From: JBBDRW01 sp040905265 | GTDB taxonomy: Bacteria; Bacteroidota; Rhodothermia; Balneolales; Balneolaceae | DNA length: 52,379 bases | Direction: 5' to 3' | Assembly: GCA_040905265.1 (NCBI GenBank) | Contig: JBBDRW010000037.1 | Span: 1-52,379 of the forward strand | In this document: positions 43,623 to 51,962 of the stretch, piece by piece | How the letters are laid out: every line of letters starts with the position of its first letter | Numbering within the stretch: position 1 is the stretch's first letter | Translations under genes and position numbers: made by a program | The notes under the pieces: generated by a model | Told to the model about the DNA's origin: nothing | The model's database searches: none | The model's input: the letters and a program-made list of their open reading frames with translations, nothing else

Positions 43623-44507
43623 ATGAGTGTACGATATGTTATTAAAGAAGGATTTGCAGGAATTGCCCGGACGAAACTGGCCGCATTTACCTCGATGTTT
43701 TCTCTTTTTGTCGCTGTATTTCTGATCGGAATTCTCTTCCGTGTGGGTTACAACGCCTATGAATTGGCACAGTCCTTACGCCAGCAGGTTGAAGTGGAGG
43801 TCTTTCTGCATGAACTGGATGGGCAGAGCCGGGAGGAGATTCGGGAAGTTCTGTCCGGAAGTGCGCTGGTCGATCAGGTTACCTATCTGTCTCAGGAGGA
43901 TGCCGCTCAAATTTTTCAGGAGGAGTTCGGGTTTGGGGGTGAGTCTCTTGCTGATCTGAGTTTTCTGCCCGCGTCATTTAAAGTAACCATTGCCACGGAT
44001 GCTGATCTCGATGAGGTTGAACAGTTTGTCGGAGAACTTCGGGAGTTCAATGGTGTCGATGAGGTAAAATTTAACCTGGCGCTGATTCGAATGCTCGAGT
44101 CCAGGGTACAAACATCTGCGATGATTGGAGGGGGGCTCGGCCTGTTGATTCTTTTTGTATCCGTCATTCTGGTTTTCAATACAATTCGCCTGACGATCTA
44201 TGCAAAAAGGGACTTGATACGGGCGATGAAATTGGTTGGCGCGACCAATGGTTTTATCCGGAGGCCTTTTTTAGTCGAAGGTGTTGTACAGGGGCTGATA
44301 GCCGGTGGGAGCGCTGCTCTGTTGCTATTCGGACTTTTTACATGGGGACTGCCTCGGTATCTGCCTCAATTCAGTGAGTTCGCCTGGCCGTACGGAGAGT
44401 GGTATTATCTGATCGGAGGAGTTGTTCTGCTGGCTGTTGTGATGGGTTGGTGGGGAAGCCAATGGGCTTCCAGAAAGTTCATCCGCGATGCCACTGTTTA
44501 CGGGTAA
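43623..44507 (+). CDS. ftsX: Cell division protein FtsX
   Basis: FtsX is the membrane partner of FtsE and controls peptidoglycan hydrolases at the septum. The 294-residue protein has the classic layout: an N-terminal cytoplasmic tail, helix 1 ('AAFTSMFSLFVAVFLIGILF'), a periplasmic loop of ~110 residues ('VEVEVFLHELDGQSREEIRE', 'VDQVTYLSQEDAAQIFQEEF'), then three C-terminal helices. The conserved 'YAKRDLIRAMKLVGATNGFI' is followed by 'RRPFLVEGVVQGLIAG'. ftsE is not adjacent. Downstream lies palindromic repeat copy 2. Confidence 0.94.
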   Translation: MSVRYVIKEGFAGIARTKLAAFTSMFSLFVAVFLIGILFRVGYNAYELAQSLRQQVEVEVFLHELDGQSREEIREVLSGSALVDQVTYLSQEDAAQIFQEEFGFGGESLADLSFLPASFKVTIATDADLDEVEQFVGELREFNGVDEVKFNLALIRMLESRVQTSAMIGGGLGLLILFVSVILVFNTIRLTIYAKRDLIRAMKLVGATNGFIRRPFLVEGVVQGLIAGGSAALLLFGLFTWGLPRYLPQFSEFAWPYGEWYYLIGGVVLLAVVMGWWGSQWASRKFIRDATVYG

Positions 44508-44594
44508 TCGGGACAGCCTGGCCCAATCTCATGAGCTCCGGGGCCACACACTTTGGATTACCTCGTTCTAACTCCCGATTTCAGTATTCAGCCT

Positions 44595-44713
44595 GTAGTC
44601 CGCCCGGGGTGCAGCTCTCCCTGTAAAGAATCCAAAGGTCCATAACGATTCGGGGCAATTGACAGGATTCGAGCCGGAGTGGATTTTTTCCATGGAGCCC
44701 TGCACCCCGGGCT
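44595..44713. repeat. ~120-bp palindromic intergenic repeat, copy 2
   Basis: Arms 44602-44633 and 44681-44712 form a long imperfect hairpin. Left arm, centre and right arm match copy 1 (13871-13990) at 99 of 111 positions. Like copy 1 it lies between the 3' ends of convergent genes, here ftsX and the Fur-family gene. Confidence 0.8.
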
Positions 44714-44739
44714 ATCACGTCCTGACTCCTGTATTCTAT

Positions 44740-45243
44740 TCAATTCGACATTGTCTTGATCTTGTCGCCGCTTTTTTTCCTCTTCTCGCAGCTCTCCGTA
44801 TCGTTACAACGGCCTACAAAATGGAGGGAGTGCATCCGGATGTCAAAGTCGTGAATCTGTTCCATCAGTTTCTGGATTTCGTGAATTCTCGGATCACAAA
44901 ATTCAATGACTACTCCACACTCCTCACAAATCATGTGGTCGTGCTGCTGATAAGCGTATGCTCGTTCGTAGTAATACTGATTCTTGCCGAACTGTTGTCT
45001 CTGTACCAGGCCGCATTCAACCAGAAGGTCCAGGGTATTGTATACGGTCGCACGGGATACCCGTGTACCGGAATTTTTCATACTGAAGAAGATATCGTCA
45101 GCATCGAAATGGCCATCGGATCCATAGATCTCTTCCAATACCATAAAACGTTCGGGTGTCTGCCGCTGGTTTCGCTCTTTCAGATAGGTCCGAAAGATCT
45201 CTTTTACTAGCTGGATTGTCTCTTCCTGGGCCGGATGTGCCAT
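44740..45243 (-). CDS. Fur family metal-responsive regulator
   Basis: 167 residues. The winged-helix part has 'RQTPERFMVLEEIYGSDGHF' and the recognition helix 'SRATVYNTLDLLVECGLVQR'. The metal-binding/dimer part has 'HDHMICEECGVVIEFCDPRI', with the first structural zinc CxxC (C-EE-C), and a C-terminal 'CNDTESCEK' giving the second pair. The His/Asp pattern fits Fur or PerR; I cannot decide between iron, peroxide and zinc sensing from sequence alone. The nearest gene on the same strand (45450-45824) is an unrelated small membrane protein 206 bases upstream, so it is probably transcribed alone. Confidence 0.92.
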   Translation of the reverse strand: MAHPAQEETIQLVKEIFRTYLKERNQRQTPERFMVLEEIYGSDGHFDADDIFFSMKNSGTRVSRATVYNTLDLLVECGLVQRQQFGKNQYYYERAYAYQQHDHMICEECGVVIEFCDPRIHEIQKLMEQIHDFDIRMHSLHFVGRCNDTESCEKRKKSGDKIKTMSN

Positions 45244-45449
45244 AATAACAGTGGTTTTGGTCTAAACAGAGGAAACGGTATCTCTGTCATTTCAATTACT
45301 AACGGCGTTAAAAACGGATTGTTCTCCACCGAAAACCTGTGTTAACAACCGTAAGCCGGGGATTCGGCAGTTTTATGCTCGCCGACCAAACAGTACTCTG
45401 CAGTTTTATCTTTCTGAGAGAGAACGGCTGCAATCTGCCGGCTGAAAAA

Positions 45450-45824
45450 TTACTCTTCCGTCGCCTGGCGCGCTGTAACAAACGAGCGAATCCCCATAAT
45501 CAGGAAATAGATACAGAGAATTGCCATGATGGATTGAGCATATGCGGCAGCCGGCCGGATGATCGACGCTCCGCCCAGTGCTCCGAATACCTGAATAAGC
45601 CCGCCATAGGAGCCCGCGAGGCCAAGTATTGCCAACAGCAGCGCACCGTGCATGGCGTGCTTTCGCATCGGTTCACTCTTTGCCCCGAGTATTCCCAGAC
45701 CCCAGAGTGCAATCCCGAAAAAAGATGGAATCAGAGCTGTGAGACTCTCCATACCGGTTATGAAATAGGAGATGATGCCGAGGAGAAAGAGAATGGCTCC
45801 GATGTTCTTGGACAGGTTAGGCAC
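45450..45824 (-). CDS. Small four-helix membrane protein of unknown function
   Basis: 124 residues consisting almost wholly of four hydrophobic helices (about 7-27, 29-47, 59-80, 92-115) with short basic loops such as 'AKSEPMRKHAMHGALL'. I do not recognise a named family. The HAMHGALLLA motif with a histidine in helix 3 is notable but its role is unclear. It lies 62 bases downstream of dnaB on the same strand and might share its transcript. Confidence 0.65.
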   Translation of the reverse strand: MPNLSKNIGAILFLLGIISYFITGMESLTALIPSFFGIALWGLGILGAKSEPMRKHAMHGALLLAILGLAGSYGGLIQVFGALGGASIIRPAAAYAQSIMAILCIYFLIMGIRSFVTARQATEE

Positions 45825-45886
45825 GTTTGTTCAGATTAAGTGACGGTTTTTATGATTCCCTTCTAAAATAATATCTGGCGGGCTGA

Positions 45887-47440
45887 TTAAAAAGGAGCAT
45901 TCTCATCTTCCGGGCCTCCCGGTGAATGAATCGGAGGTGGAGTGGCCGGTCCTCCGGATTGATCTCCGGAGGGAGGCTCCTGGCCGGGCGGGGCCGAGTG
46001 GTCTGCCTGCGTAAAGTTTTCAAAGCGTGCATAGTTCTCTACAAAAAACAGACGTTTTGCTCCGATTGGCCCGTTTCTCTGCTTCCCGACGATTACTTCT
46101 GCCAGCCCTTTTGTGGAGTGCCCTTCCGGTGTTGTTTTAATCCCGTAATACTCCGGCCGATAGAGAAACATGACTACATCGGCGTCCTGTTCGATCGATC
46201 CACTCTCCCGTAAGTCACTGAGCTGAGGCCGTTTATCGCCCCCTCTCTGCTCCACTGCCCGGCTCAGCTGTGAGAGTGCGATTACCGGAACTCCAAGTTC
46301 TTTTGCGAGTGCTTTCAGACCTCGTGAAATTGTGGCAATTTCCTGCTCCCGGTTGCTGTTGTCACGTACACTGGCTGTCATCAACTGCAGATAATCCACG
46401 ATCACCAGGCCGATGTCGTGTTCGCTCTTCAACCTCCGGCACTTGGTGCGGAGTTCCATGATACTCAGGCCCGGCGTGTCGTCGATAAAGATCCTGGCTG
46501 TAAAGAGGCGGCTTGCAGCGTCGATGAGCCGTTTGAACTCATCGTCTTTCAGACGGCCGGACCGGGCCGCCTGGGCATCAATTCTTCCCTCCATGGTAAG
46601 CAGCCTCTGAACCAGAGACTGGTTGGACATCTCCAGGCTGAAAAGGGCGACGTTGGTCTGGAGGTTTTCATCGACGTGCAGGGCTGCATTCCTGGCGGCG
46701 GTCAGGACAAATGCTGTCTTTCCCATTGAAGGGCGGGCCGCAATAATAACGAGGTCTCCCGGCTGAAACCCGGAGGTGATTTTGTCTACGTCCAGGCCGG
46801 TCGGGACACCCGTAATACCGGATGGCTTGCCCCGGATATCCTCCAGGTACTGAAGCGTATCCTTTAAAACATCTCCGATAGCCTGGGCGCTTGCCCGTGT
46901 TTTGGTATTGGAGAGATCAAAAATGCGCTGTTCTGCTGTATCAAGAACATCATAGGCATCGGAGGAGGAGTCATAAGCATTTTTGATGATCTCATTGCAG
47001 TTCAGGATCAAATTTCGTTTGATCGCTTTCTCTGAGATGATCTGGGCATGATAATCGATATTGGCTGCGGAGCTGACAGATCGGGTCAGATCCGAGAGAT
47101 AGCCGGCCCCGCCGATCGTATCGAGCAGGTTATTGTCTCTCAGCTCACTTTCAACAGTGAGCAGGTCCAGCGGGTTGTCTCTCTCGTAAAGGTCATAAAT
47201 CGTCTCAAAGATATGTCTGTGTGCTGGTTTGTAGAAATCTTCAGGACGGAGCATCTGCAATGCAATCGTGGCGGCTTCATGCTCGATCAGCATCGAGCCG
47301 AGAACAGCCTCTTCCACCTCAATAGCCTGAGGAGGAATTCGCCCTTCCCCCTCAAGCAGGTCGTAGGACTCTTTCCCGCTATTCTTTCGATGTTTGGATG
47401 AAGTAGAATCAGCCATTGGTGTATTTTCACTGCTTTTCAA
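45887..47440 (-). CDS. dnaB: Replicative DNA helicase DnaB
   Basis: DnaB is the hexameric helicase at the replication fork. The N-terminal domain starts 'PPQAIEVEEAVLGSMLIEHE' and is linked to the RecA-like motor with Walker A 'ARPSMGKTAFVLT' (about residue 235), 'VALFSLEMSNQSLVQRLL' and Walker B 'IGLVIVDYLQLMT'. The L2/R-finger region 'ALSQLSRAVEQRGGDKRPQL' is followed by 'SDLRESGSIEQDADVVMF'. At 517 residues it has no intein. The first ~30 residues are variable, so the start could be the ATG at 47416 instead of 47440. The tail is Gly/Pro-rich. Confidence 0.96.
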   Translation of the reverse strand: MKSSENTPMADSTSSKHRKNSGKESYDLLEGEGRIPPQAIEVEEAVLGSMLIEHEAATIALQMLRPEDFYKPAHRHIFETIYDLYERDNPLDLLTVESELRDNNLLDTIGGAGYLSDLTRSVSSAANIDYHAQIISEKAIKRNLILNCNEIIKNAYDSSSDAYDVLDTAEQRIFDLSNTKTRASAQAIGDVLKDTLQYLEDIRGKPSGITGVPTGLDVDKITSGFQPGDLVIIAARPSMGKTAFVLTAARNAALHVDENLQTNVALFSLEMSNQSLVQRLLTMEGRIDAQAARSGRLKDDEFKRLIDAASRLFTARIFIDDTPGLSIMELRTKCRRLKSEHDIGLVIVDYLQLMTASVRDNSNREQEIATISRGLKALAKELGVPVIALSQLSRAVEQRGGDKRPQLSDLRESGSIEQDADVVMFLYRPEYYGIKTTPEGHSTKGLAEVIVGKQRNGPIGAKRLFFVENYARFENFTQADHSAPPGQEPPSGDQSGGPATPPPIHSPGGPEDENAPF

Positions 47441-47622
47441 AGAGTTGAATGATACTAAAACTGACTCTCACAAACGAACCTGAATTGTCAAAATTCAGAA
47501 GCGATTTGTACGTTATATCCATGGTGTGATGTCAACCAACTTCTTGTACAGTCGCCGGCTGGCGGATCTTTTTATTTCTGATGATGTGACGTGGTGACGT
47601 TCCCGTATGTGTAGACGGCACA

Positions 47623-47648
47623 GTTCTGAATTTCTGAAATTCCGGAAC
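47623..47648. other. Inverted repeat in the dnaB-DUF151 spacer
   Basis: GTTCTGAATTT pairs with AAATTCCGGAAC across a 3-base loop (one mismatch). A second small hairpin, CTGAATT/AATTCAG, lies at 47480-47498. Both are in the 321-base divergent gap 47441-47761, which otherwise holds no gene. They are operator or leader candidates. Confidence 0.35.
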
Positions 47649-47672
47649 GCTGGTGTCCGTTCGTTTCTTCAT

Positions 47673-47698
47673 AGATAAGGTTTATCTGGTTAGATAAA
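47673..47698. promoter_or_regulatory. Operator-like alternating AGATAA/TTATCT repeats
   Basis: AGATAA (47673-47678), TTTATCT (47681-47687) and AGATAAA (47692-47698) alternate in orientation within 26 bases. Each neighbouring pair forms a short palindrome. The cluster lies just before TACCTTT (47705-47711), a candidate -7 box for the DUF151 gene, so a regulator bound here would overlap its promoter. Confidence 0.45.
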
Positions 47699-47761
47699 AA
47701 TAGTTACCTTTCTATCAAGAAATGGTTCCGAAACAGTTGTTAAGAAAATCAGGACAGGATT

Positions 47762-48337
47762 TTGAGTAAAGTAAAAATGGAAATATTGGGCTTGTCAACG
47801 AGTCCGAGCAGCGGCGGGGCATATGCGTTGATACTTCATGAAGTGGATGGGAACCGGAGGTTGCCAATCATAATCGGAACATTCGAAGCACAGGCTATTG
47901 CGCTGGAACTGGAGAATATCAAACCTCCGAGGCCGATGACGCATGATCTGCTGAAGAATATCGTGCTCAGTTTCAACTCTTCTGTTGATGAAATTTATAT
48001 CAACGATCTGAATGACGGGACTTTTTTTGCGCAGATCATTTACCAACGAAATGGGGAAAAAGTGGAACTTGATGCACGGCCGAGTGATGCCATAGCATTA
48101 GCAATCCGGTTTGGTGCGCCGATTCATGTTGCAAAAAATGTTTTGGACGAAGCAGGAATCGAATCTGATGAACCGGAGCGTGAGGAGTCCGAACGTACTT
48201 CGGAGAAATCTGGTGAGCGGGGAGGCGAGATGTCCAGAATGGAACAGCTCGAACATGAGCTTCAGCTTGCAATTGAAACAGAGAATTATGAAAAAGCAGC
48301 CAAAGTCCGGGATCAAATTCAAAAACTAAAGAGCTGA
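47762..48337 (+). CDS. Bifunctional nuclease (DUF151) family protein with UVR motif
   Basis: 191 residues. The DUF151 domain is clear: 'LSTSPSSGGAYALILHEVDG', 'RRLPIIIGTFEAQAIALELE', 'RPMTHDLLKNIV' and 'ELDARPSDAIALAIRFGAPI'. After an acidic linker the last ~35 residues form a UvrB/UvrC-type helical hairpin ('LEHELQLAIETENYEKAAKV'). Members are described as nucleases or stress-response proteins. The TTG at 47762 is used as start because AGGACAGGA lies just upstream; the ATG at 47777 is an alternative. bshC follows after six bases, and the run bshC, cyclo-ligase and rmuC may form one unit. Confidence 0.9.
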   Translation: MSKVKMEILGLSTSPSSGGAYALILHEVDGNRRLPIIIGTFEAQAIALELENIKPPRPMTHDLLKNIVLSFNSSVDEIYINDLNDGTFFAQIIYQRNGEKVELDARPSDAIALAIRFGAPIHVAKNVLDEAGIESDEPEREESERTSEKSGERGGEMSRMEQLEHELQLAIETENYEKAAKVRDQIQKLKS

Positions 48338-48343
48338 CCTTAC

Positions 48344-49957
48344 GTGGATTGTACACCCTATCCGTTTCATAAACTGCCGTTTTCCGATCTGTTTTGCAGC
48401 TATATCCGACAGGAAGATTCTCTCTCGCCGTTTTTTTCTGCAAATCCGTTTAATGAGGAGTCGATCCGGGAATACTCAGACGGTTTCCGTTTTGCCGGAG
48501 ATCGTGAGACGTCAGTGGAACTCCTTCGGGACTTTCAGGAACAGTTCGGAGCCAGACAGCCAACGTATGATCAGATTGATCGGTTGGCAGATCCGGAAGC
48601 TGTAGCGATTGTAACGGGGCAGCAGTTGATGATCTACGGCGGCCCGCTCTTTACGATCTACAAGACAATTACAGCCATTCTCTATGCACGGCGCTGGGAA
48701 GTTCTTTTGGGCCGTCCGGTCATCCCGGTCTTCTGGCTCGCGGATGAAGATCATGATTTTCCGGAAGCGGCGAAACTGGGAGTATTGACAAATAGCGATT
48801 TTCAAACACTTGAACTGGCCGGGGACGATCTGGACGTTCCGGTCGGCCGGCGTCTGCTTGGAGACGACTTTGAGAGGTTTCGGGCAGAGCTTTTTGATCT
48901 GTTGCCGGAGACCGATTTCAGTGAACCACTCAAGGGGGTTTTGGACCGGTTTTACAAGAAGGGGGTTTCCTTCCGTCAGGCTTTCGGAAGCCTGATGCTC
49001 CACCTGTTTGGCTCAGAAGGGCTGGTTCTGGCTGGCAGTGATACACCGGAGATCAAGCAGGCAGTACTGAACCCGCTTCTCAATTCGGCGGAAAAACACC
49101 GGGAGGTATTTCAAAGGCTGGAAGGGCAGAGCAGGGACCTGGAAGCGAGCGGTTACCATCGGCAGGCTGTCGTACAATCATCGAATCTATTCTTTCTGGA
49201 TGAAACGGGTGGCAGGCAGAAGCTTGATGTAGAGAATACCACCTGGTCAACTGGAAACGGAGAGTCATGGAGCAGTCCCGAACTCATCAAACAGATCTCG
49301 GAGACCCCGGAGCGGTTCTCTCCCAATGTTTTTTTACGTCCTCTCGTACAGGATCGATTGCTGCCGACGCTTGCCTATGTAGGCGGGCCAGGTGAGATCG
49401 CCTACTATGCTCAAATGAAAGCCCTCTACTCCGGTATGGATCAACAAATGCCGGTTATTCTTCCCCGTTTCTCGGCAAGTCTGATTGAGCCGGCGATCGA
49501 CCGGATTCTTGAGAAACTTCCGTTTGAGGCTGGTGATTTTCAAAACCGTATTGAGGATCTGGAGTCAGCCTATATCGAGAAGGTAGACCGGCTGGATGTT
49601 GAAACACTCTTTACTGACTGGAAAGAACAGGTATCGACAATCACAAGCAAGAAGGTAGAACAGATCAAAACAATTGATCCGACCTTATCAACGGCTGCGG
49701 ACAAGGCGGGTACCTTGTTTGAAAATGAGTTAAACCAGTTGAAGGGCAAGGTCTATAAATCAATGAAGAGGGAGGAAGAAATTCAATTGAACCGGATCAG
49801 GCGTATCAAAGAGAATCTGTTTCCTGATAACGGGCTTCAGGAGCGGAGTGTCGGGTTTCTCTGTTATATGAATAAATATGGCCCTGATATCTGGAACCGG
49901 TTGCTTGAACTGCTTGAAGATCAGACACCAGATACTCACAAACTGATTCGTCTCTGA
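48344..49957 (+). CDS. bshC: Bacillithiol biosynthesis cysteine-adding enzyme BshC
   Basis: BshC performs the last step of bacillithiol synthesis, adding cysteine to glucosaminyl-malate. The 537-residue protein shows the Rossmann-core blocks 'AVAIVTGQQLMIYGGPLFTI', 'IPVFWLADEDHDFPEAAKLG', 'PTLAYVGGPGEIAYYAQMKA' and 'MPVILPRFSASLIEPAIDRI', followed by a C-terminal coiled coil (about 440-500). The start is GTG at 48344. This implies a bacillithiol redox buffer; bshA and bshB are not in the window. Its stop shares one base with the next start (TGATG). Confidence 0.93.
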   Translation: MDCTPYPFHKLPFSDLFCSYIRQEDSLSPFFSANPFNEESIREYSDGFRFAGDRETSVELLRDFQEQFGARQPTYDQIDRLADPEAVAIVTGQQLMIYGGPLFTIYKTITAILYARRWEVLLGRPVIPVFWLADEDHDFPEAAKLGVLTNSDFQTLELAGDDLDVPVGRRLLGDDFERFRAELFDLLPETDFSEPLKGVLDRFYKKGVSFRQAFGSLMLHLFGSEGLVLAGSDTPEIKQAVLNPLLNSAEKHREVFQRLEGQSRDLEASGYHRQAVVQSSNLFFLDETGGRQKLDVENTTWSTGNGESWSSPELIKQISETPERFSPNVFLRPLVQDRLLPTLAYVGGPGEIAYYAQMKALYSGMDQQMPVILPRFSASLIEPAIDRILEKLPFEAGDFQNRIEDLESAYIEKVDRLDVETLFTDWKEQVSTITSKKVEQIKTIDPTLSTAADKAGTLFENELNQLKGKVYKSMKREEEIQLNRIRRIKENLFPDNGLQERSVGFLCYMNKYGPDIWNRLLELLEDQTPDTHKLIRL

Positions 49958-50526
49958 TGAGTATCAGGCAACGGAAACAGGAGATCCGAAAAGAATGCCT
50001 CTCCTGGAGGGAGTCTCTGTCGGAAGAGCAGATCAGGAAGAGGAGTCATCGCATTATCGATACTCTCCGATCTGGTCCTGAATTGTCTGAAGCCAAACGG
50101 ATTCATTGTTATCTGCCGATTCCCGGACGTGGAGAGGTGGATATAACGACACTGGTAGCAAGCCTGCTTGGGCCTGAGAAAAAAGTTATCGTGCCCCGGA
50201 TATCTGCGAGTGGCCAGGAGCTGAATCACTATCTTCTTGAAGAAATGGCTGCATTGAAGCCGAACAGCTGGGGTATTCCGGAGCCTGTCGGGGGTAAACA
50301 GGTATCTGCCAGCTATCCGGATCTGATTCTGGTACCGGTAGTTGCAGCAGACCGTGAAAAGAACAGGATTGGATATGGGAAAGGGTACTACGACCGTTTT
50401 CTCGCCCAAACCGATGCGAAAAAAATCGGGCTTCTCTATAGGGAGTGCCTGTTGGCGGAGGAGCTTCCCACAGAACCCTTTGATATCCCTCTGGATTTGC
50501 TCGTTACGGATGAAGGGATATTTTAA
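49957..50526 (+). CDS. 5-formyltetrahydrofolate cyclo-ligase
   Basis: This enzyme converts 5-formyl-THF to 5,10-methenyl-THF with ATP. The 189-residue protein has the family signature 'NRIGYGKGYYDRFL' near residue 135, the N-terminal 'RQRKQEIRKECLSWRESLSE', 'IHCYLPIPGRGEVDI' and the end 'EPFDIPLDLLVTDEGIF'. Its length is normal and all motifs are present. It is translationally coupled to bshC through the shared TGATG. The rmuC gene begins 107 bases later. Confidence 0.94.
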   Translation: MSIRQRKQEIRKECLSWRESLSEEQIRKRSHRIIDTLRSGPELSEAKRIHCYLPIPGRGEVDITTLVASLLGPEKKVIVPRISASGQELNHYLLEEMAALKPNSWGIPEPVGGKQVSASYPDLILVPVVAADREKNRIGYGKGYYDRFLAQTDAKKIGLLYRECLLAEELPTEPFDIPLDLLVTDEGIF

Positions 50527-50633
50527 CGACGAGTTTTCTTATAGGCATCATGCCAACCGTGACACAAGCTGTCACTGCCGGCCGTTATCTTGCCCATTCA
50601 CAGAACTGACAACTGCATGACAGAAAGAGCTTC

Positions 50634-51962
50634 ATGGATCTGACACTGATTGTTTTGACACTGATTGCGATTCTGGCTGGAGCTGCCCTCGGATATTTTA
50701 TCGGGAAGTCCGGCCTGTCCCGGCTCGAGGAACGAAATCAATCTCTTGGTTTACAGATGGAAGAGTCTGTACGAAAAACGGAAGAGGAGCGCCGCCGCGC
50801 GGATGAGGCGGAACGGGAGCTGGCTGGCCTGAAAGCGGATTACCGGAACCTGAATGAGAAGTTGCAGGTACAGAAAGAGGAGTTTCAGAAACTGCAGGAG
50901 ACATTCCGGGAGCAGTTTGAGAACCTGGCCAACCGGATTCTCGATGAAAAATCAAAAAAGTTTACCGAGCAGAATCGCGAAAAAATGGATCAGCTGCTGA
51001 AACCTCTGGGAGAGAAGATTGAGCAGTTCCGAAAACAGGTGGCCGAGACGTATGAAAAAGAGACCCGCGACAGGGTCTCTCTCAAGGAGCAGATCCGACA
51101 GATGTCTGAACTGAACCAGAAGATGAATGAAGAGACGAAGAACCTGACAAAAGCACTGAAGGGGAGTTCCAAACAACAGGGGAACTGGGGGGAGGTGATC
51201 CTGCAGAGAATCCTTGAAAAATCCGGATTGACCCGGGGCCGCGAGTATGAACTACAGGAGAGTAGAAAGAGCGAAGATGGGCGATCTCTGCAGCCTGATG
51301 TTGTTGTCTATCTCCCGGAAGAAAAACGATTGGTTATCGATTCAAAAGTCTCGCTGACTGCTTACGAACGCTACTCTTCTGCCGAGGATGACGAACTGCA
51401 GGAGACGGCGGTCCGCCAGCATATCCAGTCGGTTCGGGCTCATGTGAAGGGGTTGAGTGGTAAAGAGTATCAAAAACTGTACGGCGGGAACAGCCCGGAC
51501 TTTGTCCTTCTCTTTATTCCGATCGAATCAGCATTTGGCCTTGCACTTCAATTTGACCCGGATCTCTATTACGAAGCGTTTGAAATGAATATTGTCATCG
51601 TAAGCCCATCCACACTTCTGGCGACCCTGGCAACCATAGACAGTATCTGGAAGCAGGAGTATCAAAATAAAAATGCTCTCGAAATCGCAGCCCGGGGCGG
51701 CGCTCTGTATGATAAATTTATCGGTTTTATTGAGAGCATGAAGGATATCGGACAGCGAATAGATCAGACTCAAAAGAGTTATGATCAGGCGATGTCACGG
51801 CTCAGTACAGGCCATGGAAATGTGGTTCGGCAGGTCGAGATGCTGAAGGAGCTCGGCGCGAAAGCGTCAAAAAAACTTCCTGAAGACCTGCAGGAGAGCC
51901 GGGAGCATCCCAAGAAGCTGACTACAGAGAAAGATTCGTCTAATGGCGGTGAGAGTTCCTGA
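50634..51962 (+). CDS. rmuC: DNA recombination protein RmuC
   Basis: 442 residues. The N-terminal helix (about 3-22, 'LTLIVLTLIAILAGAALGYF') is followed by a long coiled coil (about 28-175, rich in Glu, Lys, Gln and Arg). The RmuC domain follows, with 'NWGEVILQRILEKSGLTRGR', 'LQPDVVVYLPEEKRLVIDSK' and 'PSTLLATLATIDSIWKQEYQ'. The Asp/Glu/Lys pattern (D-V-V-V and I-D-S-K) fits the PD-(D/E)xK nuclease fold proposed for this family. RmuC limits inverted-repeat-driven rearrangements. The C-terminal tail is charged and variable. Confidence 0.94.
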   Translation: MDLTLIVLTLIAILAGAALGYFIGKSGLSRLEERNQSLGLQMEESVRKTEEERRRADEAERELAGLKADYRNLNEKLQVQKEEFQKLQETFREQFENLANRILDEKSKKFTEQNREKMDQLLKPLGEKIEQFRKQVAETYEKETRDRVSLKEQIRQMSELNQKMNEETKNLTKALKGSSKQQGNWGEVILQRILEKSGLTRGREYELQESRKSEDGRSLQPDVVVYLPEEKRLVIDSKVSLTAYERYSSAEDDELQETAVRQHIQSVRAHVKGLSGKEYQKLYGGNSPDFVLLFIPIESAFGLALQFDPDLYYEAFEMNIVIVSPSTLLATLATIDSIWKQEYQNKNALEIAARGGALYDKFIGFIESMKDIGQRIDQTQKSYDQAMSRLSTGHGNVVRQVEMLKELGAKASKKLPEDLQESREHPKKLTTEKDSSNGGESS

